Assembly (NCBI RefSeq): GCF_003945385.1 | Contig: NZ_AP018920.1 | Coordinates: 4,960,001-5,024,000 of the forward strand | Reading direction: 5' to 3' | Origin: Pseudonocardia autotrophica | Lineage (GTDB): Bacteria > Actinomycetota > Actinomycetes > Mycobacteriales > Pseudonocardiaceae | Length of the DNA: 64,000 nt | Shown: positions 35,940 through 44,162 of the stretch, piece after piece | Layout of the letters: every line of letters starts with the position of its first letter | Position numbering within the stretch: the stretch's first letter is position 1 | The notes under the pieces: generated by a model | The model's input: the letters and a program-made list of their open reading frames with translations, nothing else | What the model was told of the DNA's origin: nothing | The model's database searches: none | Program-made: the position numbers and the translations under genes

Positions 35940-36983
35940 TCAGGGCCGGATGACGACCTTCAGCGCCTGGTTGGCGGCGGCGTTCTTGAAGACGTCGTAG
36001 GCCTCGTCGATCTGGTCGAAGGTGAACTCGTGGGTCCCCATCTTCTCCGCCGGGATCCGCCCACCGGCCACCATCTTCAGCAGCGTCGGGATCGAGACGG
36101 TGTCGACCAGGCCCATGGTCAGCGTGACGTTCGAGATCCACATGTCCTGCATCGGCAGCTCCACCGGGGTGCCGTGCACACCGACGTTCGCGATCGTGCC
36201 GCCCGGCCGCACCAGCGACGCGGCGGTCAGCAGGGTCTCCGGGTAGCCGACCGCCTCGATGGCGACGTCCACACCGAGGCCGTCGGTCAGCGCCGTCACG
36301 TCCCCGACGGTGCCCGGCCCGACCTCGACGGCATCGGTCGCGCCGAACTCCAGCGCCTTCTCCAGCCGGAACTTGTTGGAGTCGATCGCGATCACCTTCG
36401 ACGCGCCCCACAGGCCGGTGGTGAGCACCGCGGACAGCCCGACCGCACCGGCCCCGACGACTGCGACGGTGTCCCCCGGCCGGACGTTGCCGGCCAGCAC
36501 GCCCACCTCGTACCCGGTGGGCAGCGAGTCGGCCAGGAAGATCGCCTGCTCGTCGGTGACGCCCTGCGGTACCGCGTAGAGCGAGGTGTCGGCGTAGGGC
36601 ACCCGGACGTACTCGGCCTGGGTGCCGTCGATCAGGTGCCCGAAGATCCAGCCGATGCCGCCGACCGTCTGGCAGTGCGACGGCATCCCGCGCTGACAGT
36701 AGGCGCAGCGACCGCACTTGGTGATCGCCGGGACGAGCACCCGGTCGCCGACGGAGAACCCGCTGACCGCGTCACCGACGGCGGTGATCGTGCCGACCGC
36801 CTCGTGGCCGAGGATCCGGCCGTCGGTGACCGCCGGGACGTCGCCCTGCAGGATGTGCAGGTCGGTTCCGCAGATCGTGGTCGTGTCGACCTTGACGACG
36901 ACGTCGGTCGGGTCCTGGACGGCCGCGTCCGGGACGTCCTCCCATGCCTTGCTGTCCGGGCCGTGATAGACGAGTGCCTTCAT
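35940..36983 (-). CDS. Zinc-dependent alcohol dehydrogenase
   Basis: A 347-residue MDR alcohol dehydrogenase. It has catalytic-zinc residues in TICGTDLHILQG and GHEAVG, structural-zinc cysteines in KCGRCAYCQRGMPSHC, and the NAD site AVVGAGAVGLSAV. It resembles bacterial secondary-alcohol/isopropanol dehydrogenases, so a short-chain alcohol such as 2-propanol is a fair guess, unproven. ATG 36983 follows GGAG; the frame stays open far upstream only because of GC-rich sequence. It lies downstream of the AcoR-like regulator, whose candidate sites flank its promoter. Confidence 0.88.
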   Translation of the reverse strand: MKALVYHGPDSKAWEDVPDAAVQDPTDVVVKVDTTTICGTDLHILQGDVPAVTDGRILGHEAVGTITAVGDAVSGFSVGDRVLVPAITKCGRCAYCQRGMPSHCQTVGGIGWIFGHLIDGTQAEYVRVPYADTSLYAVPQGVTDEQAIFLADSLPTGYEVGVLAGNVRPGDTVAVVGAGAVGLSAVLTTGLWGASKVIAIDSNKFRLEKALEFGATDAVEVGPGTVGDVTALTDGLGVDVAIEAVGYPETLLTAASLVRPGGTIANVGVHGTPVELPMQDMWISNVTLTMGLVDTVSIPTLLKMVAGGRIPAEKMGTHEFTFDQIDEAYDVFKNAAANQALKVVIRP

Positions 36984-37033
36984 GTGCCGCCTCCGCGTGT
37001 CGCAGGTCTCGTTGTCCAGCGTCCTCGACGCTA

Positions 37034-37058
37034 GTGAGCCGGGACACATTCGAGTGTC
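37034..37058. promoter_or_regulatory. Candidate activator site upstream of the alcohol dehydrogenase
   Basis: GTGAGCCGGGACACA (37034-37048) nearly repeats the element upstream of the hydrolase gene (GTGAACCGGGACACA at 40076-40090). It overlaps a second dyad, GACAC-ATTCGA-GTGTC (37043-37058). It lies about 50-75 bases before the ADH start. Confidence 0.5.
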
Positions 37059-37108
37059 GCGATATCGGACGATTCCGCAGGCGTCCCGCGGACGCCGCAG
37101 GCGCGACC

Positions 37109-37124
37109 GTCCCGGGAACGGGAC
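37109..37124. promoter_or_regulatory. Palindrome GTCCCG-GGAA-CGGGAC
   Basis: A perfect 6+4+6 palindrome between the regulator stop and the ADH promoter. It contains the CGGGACA core shared with the sites at 37034 and 40074, suggesting a second upstream activator site. Confidence 0.5.
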
Positions 37125-37126
37125 AC

Positions 37127-38944
37127 TCAGCCGATGTAGCTGATCCCGAACGCGTCGATCTTGCGGTAGAGCGAGGACCGGGCGATCCCGAGCATCTCGG
37201 CGGCCTTGTAGCGGTTGCCGCGCGACTCGTAGAGGGCCTGGATGATCGCGTCGCACTGGGCGGCCTCGAGCATCGACATCCGCGGCGCACGGCCGGTGAA
37301 GCAGGACGCGGGCAGGTCCGGTGCCTGGATCACCCCGACCGGCTTGCGGGCCACCACGTAGCGCAGCACATCGGTCAGCTCGCGCAGGTTCCCCGGCCAG
37401 GCGTACCCCTCCAGCACCCGCACGACCTGCATCGACAGCCGCAGCGACCGGCCGCCGGAGAGCGAGTGCAGGATCGACAGCGCGATGTCGCCGAGCTCGT
37501 CGGCGCGGTAGCGCAGCGCCGGCACCCGGACGGTCTCGTGGAAGTGGCGCAGCAGCAGCCCGTAGGGCCGGGTCGCGTCCACCGATGCCGAGTCCACGCA
37601 GCCGACGACGATCAGTGGGCCCGGTATCGCGACCAGGGTGCGCAGCGACTCGTCGAGCCGGCGGGCGGCGACCGGGCCGAGCAGGTTGAGCTGGGACAGC
37701 ACCAGCAGGTGTGGCCGGTCCCCCGGTTCGCGGGCGACGGCACCGAGCGGATCCGGGCCGCCTGCCCCGATCGCCCCGCAGTCGACGACCCTGGTCCGGC
37801 CCTGCGGGTGCGCGCGCCGGAACTGCTCGACGGCCAGCGTCCGCTTCCCGGCCCCGGCCTCCCCGAGTAGCAGCTGGTGGCGCCCCTGGCCGACCGCGGC
37901 GGCGACCTCGTGCCGGGCCCTCAGGTAGGGGCTGAGCAGCTCGCGATTGGCCCGCCTGCGGGCCTCGGAGTGCGCGCGGCCGGCGCCGTCGCGCAGGTCG
38001 GCGGCGTAGTCGCGACGCCCGGTCGGGGCGACGTGCGAGCCCTGCCGCCGGACCGCCTCCGGCACTACCGCGGCCCGTGACTCGTCGACCGGTCCGCCGG
38101 CGACCACGCAGCCGCCGCCCGGCACCGGTGTGACGGCGAGCTGCGCACACCGGCCGGACGGCAGGTCCGTGTGCCGGGGCCCGTCCTCGCACAGCACCGC
38201 ACCGCCGAGCGCGAGATCGCCGAGTACCTGCTGGTCCGCGGCGGACAGCCGGCGCACCCCGGGCGAGGTGAGCAGGAACGCGCCGTCGGTGGCGAGCACC
38301 CAGTTGTGTCCGGCCGCCTCGGCGGCCGCGTACCCGTCGTGCACCGTGCGGGCCAGCCGGGTCCGGCGGTCCCGCACGAGCGACCCGACGTCGGCGGCGA
38401 GCCGGCGGGCCAGCGCGAGCCCCAGCTCACCCGGCGGTGCGGACGCGTGCCCGAGGACCACGACGACGTCGCCCGGCCCGCCGTCGTCCCGCGGGACGAC
38501 GGCGGCGGCCTCCGCCAACCAGCTCAGGTCCGGATGCAGGTGCTCCGGGCCGTCGACGCGGGCCGAGCCGCCGCCGTGCAGGGCGAGTGCGGCGGCGGTG
38601 GTGCCGACGACGTCCTCGGCGAGCCGGAACCCGGGCGTGACCAGCACGGCGTCGAGCAGCCCCGCCAGCGCGCCGTCGCCGTCCCGGCGGACCCGCAGCA
38701 CGCCGTCCTCGCCGACCAGCGCCACCGAGTACGGCAGCTCCGGGCTGAGCGCGACGAACCGGGCGAACACCTCGTCGGCCTCGGCCACCGCCGAGCCGGC
38801 GGCCTCGTGCCCGGCGAAGACCGGCTCGCCCACCTTCGAGCGCTCCCACGAGCGGAGCACTTCCGGGCGCACCGCAGGAGACGGGCCGAGCCGGCCGGCC
38901 GTCAGGAAGCTGCGGCGGGCCGACTCGACCGCGATCGGGTCCAT
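37127..38944 (-). CDS. AcoR-like GAF/AAA+ transcriptional activator
   Basis: A 605-residue regulator of the AcoR/MimR type. It has an N-terminal sensor region with GAF-like folds (about residues 60-200), a PAS/GAF-like segment to about 290, a AAA+ domain with Walker A GEAGAGKRT at 361-369, and a C-terminal Fis helix-turn-helix (RYKAAEMLGIARSSLYRKI). The AAA+ domain lacks the GAFTGA loop needed to contact sigma-54, as in other actinobacterial relatives, so it must activate differently. It lies between the ADH gene and the MetX-like hydrolase gene, on the same strand, and probably controls both. Confidence 0.85.
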   Translation of the reverse strand: MDPIAVESARRSFLTAGRLGPSPAVRPEVLRSWERSKVGEPVFAGHEAAGSAVAEADEVFARFVALSPELPYSVALVGEDGVLRVRRDGDGALAGLLDAVLVTPGFRLAEDVVGTTAAALALHGGGSARVDGPEHLHPDLSWLAEAAAVVPRDDGGPGDVVVVLGHASAPPGELGLALARRLAADVGSLVRDRRTRLARTVHDGYAAAEAAGHNWVLATDGAFLLTSPGVRRLSAADQQVLGDLALGGAVLCEDGPRHTDLPSGRCAQLAVTPVPGGGCVVAGGPVDESRAAVVPEAVRRQGSHVAPTGRRDYAADLRDGAGRAHSEARRRANRELLSPYLRARHEVAAAVGQGRHQLLLGEAGAGKRTLAVEQFRRAHPQGRTRVVDCGAIGAGGPDPLGAVAREPGDRPHLLVLSQLNLLGPVAARRLDESLRTLVAIPGPLIVVGCVDSASVDATRPYGLLLRHFHETVRVPALRYRADELGDIALSILHSLSGGRSLRLSMQVVRVLEGYAWPGNLRELTDVLRYVVARKPVGVIQAPDLPASCFTGRAPRMSMLEAAQCDAIIQALYESRGNRYKAAEMLGIARSSLYRKIDAFGISYIG

Positions 38945-38959
38945 CGTCGTCAGGGGCCG

Positions 38960-40024
38960 TCAGGACTCGGTGTCGAGCAGTTCCTGGAGGTGGTGGTCGA
39001 TCTGACCGATGTAGGTCGGCGCGATCCCGAACAGCGCGAGGTGCCCGAGCAGGTCGTCGATCACCCGGATCGTCGCGTGCGGGGTCAGCTCCAGCTCGGC
39101 CTCGTGGTCACGGACCGGGAAGAACATGTCCTCGTTGATCGGCAGGATCCGGGCGACGGCGGTGTTGCGCCCCAGGGCCGCCTCCAGGTCACCGTCGGTG
39201 TGCCGGGCGACGTCGCCGCGCTGCCACTTCCAGGCCATGCAGAGCAGGTCGTTGGGGTCCATCTGGGTGAAGTAGGGCTCCAGGAAGCCCTCGATGAACT
39301 GTTCCTTCGACTCGAACTCCAGCGCCCGCCACAGCTCCTGCTTCCAGAACTCGGTCGAGAAGCCCATCACGGCCCAGATACCGGCGTGCCGCTTGAGCCC
39401 GTCGACGACGTCGGCGTTCGAGGAGTACTCGCCGTCCTTGAAGCCGGGATCGGAGGTGATCGCCTCGATCAGGGCCTTGGTGTAGAGGAAGTCGTGCGGG
39501 GTGTTCTGCGCGGTGCCCGCGATCGGCGCGGCCCGCTTGGCCTTGCCCGGGAAGCGCACCATCCACTCGTAGGTCTGCTGGGCGCCCATCGAGCCCCCGA
39601 CGACGAGCTGCAGTGTCTCGATGCCGAAGTGCTCGCGCAGCAACTGCTCCTGGGCGCGGACGTCATCGCCGATCCGCACCTTCGGGAACTGCGACATGGC
39701 GATCTTCGCGTTCGCCCCGGAGGCGTTGTGCGGGCTGGTGGACAGCCCGTTACCGATCTGGTTGACGACGACGATGAAGTACTTGTCCGGGTTGAGCGCC
39801 CGGTCCGGACCGATGTAGACATCCCGGAAGATCTGGTGGGTGCCCGAGTACCAGGTCGTCACCAGGATGGCGTTGTCCCCGGCCGCGTTCAGCGTGCCGA
39901 AGGTGGCGACGGCCAGGTGCAGGTCGGGGATCACCCCGCCCTCCTCCAGGGCGAACTCCCCGATGCTGATCAGGTCGTAGTCACCGTGGAACTCGTGCCC
40001 GTAGTAGGGGTTCTCGATCGCCAT
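38960..40024 (-). CDS. MetX-like alpha/beta-fold hydrolase
   Basis: A 354-residue alpha/beta hydrolase related to homoserine O-acetyltransferases. The nucleophile elbow is VVGGSMGAQQTYEW, and an early VTTWYSGTHQIF segment forms the oxyanion region. The Asp (near INEDMFFPV) and a C-terminal His (GHLALFG) complete a plausible triad. It lacks methionine-gene context and sits with an alcohol dehydrogenase and an AcoR-like regulator, so an esterase or acyl-transfer role in ketone/alcohol catabolism is more likely than MetX. ATG 40024; the candidate regulator site lies 50-67 bases upstream. Confidence 0.78.
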   Translation of the reverse strand: MAIENPYYGHEFHGDYDLISIGEFALEEGGVIPDLHLAVATFGTLNAAGDNAILVTTWYSGTHQIFRDVYIGPDRALNPDKYFIVVVNQIGNGLSTSPHNASGANAKIAMSQFPKVRIGDDVRAQEQLLREHFGIETLQLVVGGSMGAQQTYEWMVRFPGKAKRAAPIAGTAQNTPHDFLYTKALIEAITSDPGFKDGEYSSNADVVDGLKRHAGIWAVMGFSTEFWKQELWRALEFESKEQFIEGFLEPYFTQMDPNDLLCMAWKWQRGDVARHTDGDLEAALGRNTAVARILPINEDMFFPVRDHEAELELTPHATIRVIDDLLGHLALFGIAPTYIGQIDHHLQELLDTES

Positions 40025-40073
40025 TGATCCTCTGCTCCTCGACGCCGCGGGTCTGCCCCGCGACTCTCCCCCG

Positions 40074-40091
40074 TTGTGAACCGGGACACAA
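40074..40091. promoter_or_regulatory. Inverted repeat upstream of the MetX-like hydrolase
   Basis: TTGTG-AACCGGGA-CACAA, a five-base dyad with the GTGA(A/G)CCGGGACACA word that also occurs at 37034. It is a shared operator candidate for the AcoR-like regulator. Confidence 0.5.
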
Positions 40092-40132
40092 GGATCACCG
40101 GCGCGCCGTGGGCGGCGTGATCTGCCCGGCGG

Positions 40133-40348
40133 TCAGCTCCAGAGCACGACGAGCACCAGCATTCCCAGCACGACGAGATTCCCGAGCACGACCAGCGCCA
40201 GCCAGGGCCAGGCGGCCGGCCCGGGGACGGCGGAGGCGGCGGGCCCGTCGTCGAGGCGGTGGCGGGGACGGGAGTCGGCCCGGCGCAGCGACTCGATGTC
40301 GGCACGACCGAGGATCGGGGCGGTCAGGTCGTCGGCGTCGACGTTCAT
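40133..40348 (-). CDS. Small C-tail-anchored membrane protein
   Basis: A 71-residue frame with a polar N-terminus (MNVDADDLTAPILGRADIES) and one C-terminal helix (WPWLALVVLGNLVVLGML). ATG 40348 is chosen over an upstream GTG because a TTGACC -35-like box lies just before it. Family not recognised. Confidence 0.5.
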   Translation of the reverse strand: MNVDADDLTAPILGRADIESLRRADSRPRHRLDDGPAASAVPGPAAWPWLALVVLGNLVVLGMLVLVVLWS

Positions 40349-40540
40349 ACTCAGGTCAACGCGTGACTCGCGGAGAGGCCACCGCAATTAGACCCCTCGT
40401 GTCCAGCAGCATGATCGTTGTCGCCGATCGTGCTGCGGCCGCGACACCGCCACCCGCTCGACCCGCGGAACCGCGAGTGACCGTCACCCCGCGTGCCCGC
40501 CCGGGCCGGCCGGGACCGGTCGCGCCGCGGAGTGTTTCCG

Positions 40541-40546
40541 TACGCT
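40541..40546 (+). promoter_or_regulatory. -10-like TACGCT, leaderless start
   Basis: TACGCT ends seven bases before ATG 40554. Confidence 0.45.
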
Positions 40547-40553
40547 GCGCCGG

Positions 40554-41000
40554 ATGGACTACGCGATGGTCGGTCTGCTGATACTCGGGGCAGTGCTGCT
40601 GGTCACGACGGCGCAGGCCGCGGGACGGCGCGAGCGCGACCGGCAGCACGCCCGGTTGCAGGCACTCGAACGCAAGCTCGACGCCGTCCTCGACCACCAC
40701 GGGATCGCCCACGACCGGCCGGACCTGAGCCGGGTCGAGGCGCTCCTCGCCCACGGCAGTGACGTGGCCGCGGTCAAGGCGTACCGGGAGACCACCGGTG
40801 CCTCCCTGCTCGAGGCCAAGACCGAGATCGACCGGATGCGGGAACGTCGCTGCTCCCGTCCGGTCGGCGTTCCCGGAAGGCCCACACGGCCCACAGGACT
40901 CAGTAGGCCCACAAGGTTCAGCAGGTTCAGAAGGCGAACCGCCACACCTTCTCCGGGTGCAGCTGCACCCGGACGTTGTCCTCGGCGAGCATCGCGGTGA
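40554..41000 (+). CDS. Membrane-anchored protein with ribosomal L7/L12 C-terminal-like domain
   Basis: A 148-residue frame: an N-terminal helix (MVGLLILGAVLLVTTAQAAG), a coiled segment (RLQALERKLDAVL), and then VKAYRETTGASLLEAKTEID, which matches the bL12 C-terminal fold pattern (xKxxRExTGxxLxEAK). The last 50 residues are arginine/proline/threonine rich and run into the antisense flavin gene for 74 bases, so the natural stop has probably been lost by a frameshift in the repeated GGCCCACA tract near 40880-40910. Role unknown; similar proteins occur in many actinobacteria. Confidence 0.65.
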   Translation: MDYAMVGLLILGAVLLVTTAQAAGRRERDRQHARLQALERKLDAVLDHHGIAHDRPDLSRVEALLAHGSDVAAVKAYRETTGASLLEAKTEIDRMRERRCSRPVGVPGRPTRPTGLSRPTRFSRFRRRTATPSPGAAAPGRCPRRASR

Positions 41001-41358
41001 GGTCGTCCGCCCGGTCGTCGAGATCCCAGTAGCGGCCGGCGAGCCGGGTGACCAGCTCGTCCACCCCGTCCTCGTGCACCGTGGCGCGAGCGGCGACCGC
41101 GACCCAGCGCTCGCGCTCCCCCACCGGCGCGGTCACGACCAGCGAGGCGCGCGACCCGCGGCCGAGCCGGCGCAGCTTCGGCGATTCCCGCATGGTGGAC
41201 AGGTGGATCGCGCCGTCCGCGCCGGTCTCGAACCACACCGGGCGCGGCTGGGGCGGCTCGGCGGCGCCGGCGACGGTCAGGAACCCGTACAGCGGACGGG
41301 CGAGGAACGCGAGATCCTCGTCGGTCAGCAGGGCGGTCGACAGGGCAGGGGTGCTCAT
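40927..41358 (-). CDS. Pyridoxamine 5'-phosphate oxidase-like (PPOX) flavin/F420 protein
   Basis: A 143-residue split-barrel protein. It has FLARPLYGFLTVAG, RPVWFETGADGAIHLSTMRESPKLRRL and a C-terminal VRVQLHPEKVWRF strand, the signature of the PPOX superfamily, whose actinobacterial members bind F420, FMN or heme. Cofactor and substrate cannot be read. It overlaps the convergent L7/L12-like gene by 74 bases. Confidence 0.8.
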   Translation of the reverse strand: MSTPALSTALLTDEDLAFLARPLYGFLTVAGAAEPPQPRPVWFETGADGAIHLSTMRESPKLRRLGRGSRASLVVTAPVGERERWVAVAARATVHEDGVDELVTRLAGRYWDLDDRADDLTAMLAEDNVRVQLHPEKVWRFAF

Positions 41359-41427
41359 GACGGCGATTCAACGCCGCCCGGCCGGATCCCTCCATGGTCG
41401 AGGAGCCGGATCGCCTGTGTGTTCGTC

Positions 41428-41433
41428 TAACCT
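41428..41433 (+). promoter_or_regulatory. -10-like TAACCT, leaderless start of the AraC gene
   Basis: TAACCT ends six bases before GTG 41440. Confidence 0.45.
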
Positions 41434-41439
41434 GGCGGG

Positions 41440-42399
41440 GTGGATGCCTTCGGCGACCTGTTCCGCGGGGTGCGCGCCCAGGGCTCGCTGTTCGGCAGCT
41501 CGACGCTCACCGCACCCTGGTCGCTGCGGTTCGTCGACGGTGCCCCGCTGACCCTGTGCACGGTGCTCGACGGCGGCGGGTGGATCGTGCCCGACGGGCA
41601 TCCGCCGGAGCACCTCGCGCCCGGCGACACGGTGATCGTGCGCGGCCCGGCCCGGTTCTCCTTCGTCGACGAGATCGGCACCGCGGCCGGGCCGATCGAG
41701 TGCGGCGAGTTCTGTGCGGTGCCCGAGCTGGGTGGCACCCGGCACCGGCTCGGCTGGCACGACGCCGCGATCGACGCGCCGGGATCGACGACCCTGGTGA
41801 CCGGCGCCTACCCGGTCACCGGTGAGATCGGCCGGCGGCTGCTCGACGCGCTGCCCGAGGTCCTGCGTCTCGAACCCGACGACACCGCCGACCCGGTGCG
41901 GGCACTGCTGGCCGCCGAGGTCGCCGTCGACGCCCCCGGCCAGCAGGTGGTGCTCGACCGGCTGCTGGACTGGCTGCTGGTGTGCTCGCTGCGCGTGTGG
42001 TTCGACCGCCCCGGCGGTGCGCCGCCCGCCTGGTACTCCGCGCACCGCGATCGCGTCGTCGGGCACGCGCTGCGCCTGCTGCACGCCGAACCGGCCGCAC
42101 CGTGGACGGTGGCCGCGCTGGCCGACCGGGCCGGGGTGTCCCGGGCGACGCTCGCGAAACGGTTCACCGAGCTGGTCGGCGAGCCGCCGCTGACCTACCT
42201 CACCCACTGGCGGATGACCCTCGCGGCGGACCTGCTGACCGGTCCCGACGCGGCCACCATCGCCGAGGTCGCCCGGACCGTCGGCTACTCCGACGCGTTC
42301 GGGTTCAGCGCGGCGTTCAAGCGGGTCCGCGGTGTCACACCCAGCGACTTCCGGCGCACCGGCGGCGGAGTGCCTGCCGGGGCCGAGCGGTCCGGCTGA
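41440..42399 (+). CDS. AraC-family transcriptional regulator with cupin_6 domain
   Basis: A 319-residue regulator. The N-terminal cupin (APWSLRFVDGAPLTLCTVLDGGGWI, then PGDTVIVRGPARFSF) probably senses a small ligand. Two AraC helix-turn-helix motifs follow at the C-terminus (VAALADRAGVSRATLAKRFTELVGEPP and IAEVARTVGYSDAFGFSAAFKRVRGVTPSDFR). The target is not visible; it diverges from the PPOX gene 81 bases away, a possible target. Confidence 0.9.
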   Translation: MDAFGDLFRGVRAQGSLFGSSTLTAPWSLRFVDGAPLTLCTVLDGGGWIVPDGHPPEHLAPGDTVIVRGPARFSFVDEIGTAAGPIECGEFCAVPELGGTRHRLGWHDAAIDAPGSTTLVTGAYPVTGEIGRRLLDALPEVLRLEPDDTADPVRALLAAEVAVDAPGQQVVLDRLLDWLLVCSLRVWFDRPGGAPPAWYSAHRDRVVGHALRLLHAEPAAPWTVAALADRAGVSRATLAKRFTELVGEPPLTYLTHWRMTLAADLLTGPDAATIAEVARTVGYSDAFGFSAAFKRVRGVTPSDFRRTGGGVPAGAERSG

Positions 42400-42427
42400 G
42401 GCCGCACCGACCACCACCGGCACGGCG

Positions 42428-43333
42428 TCAGGTCCCGGCGCCGAACGAGTCGCGCACCGATCGCGTCGCATCGCGCAGTGCCGCGACGAGTGCCGATTGC
42501 TCCCCGGTCCGGGTGCAGAGCGAGATCGGGCAGGGATCCACATCGAGCAGCGGGACGAACACGACGTCGGGATGGCGGTAGCTGTCGAGCACCGAGCCGC
42601 CGGTGATCGCGATCGCCGCACCGCGGCCGACGACCTCGAGCAGCTCGTCCATGGTGTGCACGACGGGCCCGTAGCGCACGGGCACCCCGCTGGGCCGCGG
42701 ATCGCACGCCCACCACCGCACCCAGACCTCGTCACTGAGGTCGTCGTCGACGTGTGGCTCGCCGTCGAGATCGGCCAGCGCGACGGCGGAGCGGGCGGCC
42801 AGCGGATGGGCCGCGGGGAGCGCGACGATCCGTGGCTCGTGACGCACCAGGTCGAACCGCAGCCCGCCGGGATCGGCGACCGGGGGCCGCACGAGTGCCG
42901 CGTCGACGGTGCGGTCGCGGACCGCGCTCGCCTGCTCGTGCCACGGCAGCTGGACGAGCTGGACACTCACCTCCGGCGCGTCGCGTTGCAGCAACTCCAG
43001 GATCCGCCGGGTGTGCGTGCCGGTCGCCGCGCTCATGAAGCCCAGCCGCAGCACGCCGTGCAGGTCCCGCCGGTAGGCCTCGATCCCGGCGACGGCCCGG
43101 TCGGCCGCCGCCAGTGCCGCGCGGGCGTCCGGGAGGAACCGGCGACCCGCCTCGGTGGGGACGACCGGATGGGCACTGCGGTCGAGCAGGTCCACCCCGA
43201 GCCTGCGCTCCAGCGTCCGGATCTGCTTGCTCAGCGCCGGGCCGCTCACCAGGAGCCGGGCGGCCGCGCGGCCGAAGTGCCCCTCGTCGACGACGGCGAC
43301 GAGATAGCGCACCAGGTGCAGGTTCAGGTCCAC
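42428..43333 (-). CDS. LysR-family transcriptional regulator
   Basis: A 301-residue LysR regulator with N-terminal HTH (FGRAAARLLVSGPALSKQIRTLERRLGVDLLDR) and a two-lobe ligand domain. GTG 43333 follows GGGAGGGAG by five bases; an upstream start at 43378 is rejected. It is divergent from the NTF2-like / cupin / SDR set and is likely to regulate it, with a palindrome at 43398-43409 between them. Confidence 0.9.
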   Translation of the reverse strand: MDLNLHLVRYLVAVVDEGHFGRAAARLLVSGPALSKQIRTLERRLGVDLLDRSAHPVVPTEAGRRFLPDARAALAAADRAVAGIEAYRRDLHGVLRLGFMSAATGTHTRRILELLQRDAPEVSVQLVQLPWHEQASAVRDRTVDAALVRPPVADPGGLRFDLVRHEPRIVALPAAHPLAARSAVALADLDGEPHVDDDLSDEVWVRWWACDPRPSGVPVRYGPVVHTMDELLEVVGRGAAIAITGGSVLDSYRHPDVVFVPLLDVDPCPISLCTRTGEQSALVAALRDATRSVRDSFGAGT

Positions 43334-43397
43334 GACGACTCCCTCCCTGCGCAGTGTCGCATGACATGCCGGTTTCATCGCCGCTACCTGCGGTGAT

Positions 43398-43409
43398 AAC
43401 CGATCGGTT
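43398..43409. promoter_or_regulatory. Palindrome AACCGATCGGTT between LysR and catabolic genes
   Basis: A perfect 12-base palindrome 65 bases from the LysR start and 86 bases before the NTF2-like gene. It is a candidate operator, although it does not show the classic T-N11-A arrangement clearly. Confidence 0.4.
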
Positions 43410-43495
43410 CACGCACCTGCCACAACGTGTCCTGGACGCCGCCCCGGCCGCCGGGCGAGCCTCTCGGTCACCACCAACGACGGAGGTAGCACCAC

Positions 43496-44095
43496 ATGAG
43501 CCGCTACGAGCGCGAGTTCGTGACCATGTTCGCCGGGCTGGAGAAGCAGCTGGCGGACGTCGAGAACCCGCTCCACCGGAAGATCCTCAAGAACTACCGG
43601 CTGCACGGCCTGCTGGAGGTGTCCGGCCGCTATCCCGAGCTGCTCGCCCCGGACATGACCGTGGAGCACCCGCAGTACCGGCTGCACGAGGGCGGCCGGT
43701 CGATCGTCCTCGACGGGATGGCCGAGGTGACCGGGTTCTACGAGTCACTGGCGGCCGCGAACGCACTCGTCATGTGGGTGGCCGACCAGGACATCGCGGT
43801 CAACGACCACGGGTTCTCCGGCGAGGTCGTGTTCAACGCGTTCGTCCCGGCACCGATGCTCGGCGAGAGCGCCTTCGGCAACGTCCGGGCCGGCGACGAC
43901 CCGGCCGAGATGTACCTGCTGCGCCGCACGCTCGCGTTCGTCTGGCCCTACGACGAGCGGGGCAGGCTGATCGGCGAGCACGTCTACGAGGACGCCGCCT
44001 CCCGCGAGATCACCAGGCCGGCCCCGGCCGACGTGATCACCGCCGAGCGGGCCGCCGAGCTGCTCGCGCCGGAGATCGACCGGGTACTGCCCTGA
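43496..44095 (+). CDS. NTF2-like (SnoaL-type) protein
   Basis: A 199-residue protein with N-terminal helices (MSRYEREFVTMFAGLEKQLADVENP) and a cone-shaped NTF2-like core (YPELLAPDMTVEHPQYRLHEG, then DGMAEVTGFYESL, LIGEHVYED). Such proteins act as isomerases, dehydratases or binding proteins. ATG 43496 follows ACGGAGG by eight bases. It is the first of three co-directional genes probably forming one pathway with the cupin and the SDR. Confidence 0.75.
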   Translation: MSRYEREFVTMFAGLEKQLADVENPLHRKILKNYRLHGLLEVSGRYPELLAPDMTVEHPQYRLHEGGRSIVLDGMAEVTGFYESLAAANALVMWVADQDIAVNDHGFSGEVVFNAFVPAPMLGESAFGNVRAGDDPAEMYLLRRTLAFVWPYDERGRLIGEHVYEDAASREITRPAPADVITAERAAELLAPEIDRVLP

Positions 44096-44162
44096 GCGCC
44101 GATCCGCACCACCCGCACCACCGGCAACACCCGCACCCCGCCACGACGGAAGGAACCAGCAC

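Noticed and set aside
35940..38192. Upstream extension of the alcohol dehydrogenase frame to 750 codons
   Set aside because: The extension is antisense-like arginine-rich sequence through the regulator gene; ATG 36983 with GGAG is the proper start.
37127..38944. Sigma-54-dependent activation
   Set aside because: The AAA+ domain lacks GAFTGA and no sigma-54 type -24/-12 promoter was seen; actinobacteria lack sigma-54.
38960..40024. Homoserine O-acetyltransferase (MetX)
   Set aside because: The fold matches, but the gene sits with an alcohol dehydrogenase and an AcoR-like regulator, not with methionine genes, and has no SAM riboswitch.
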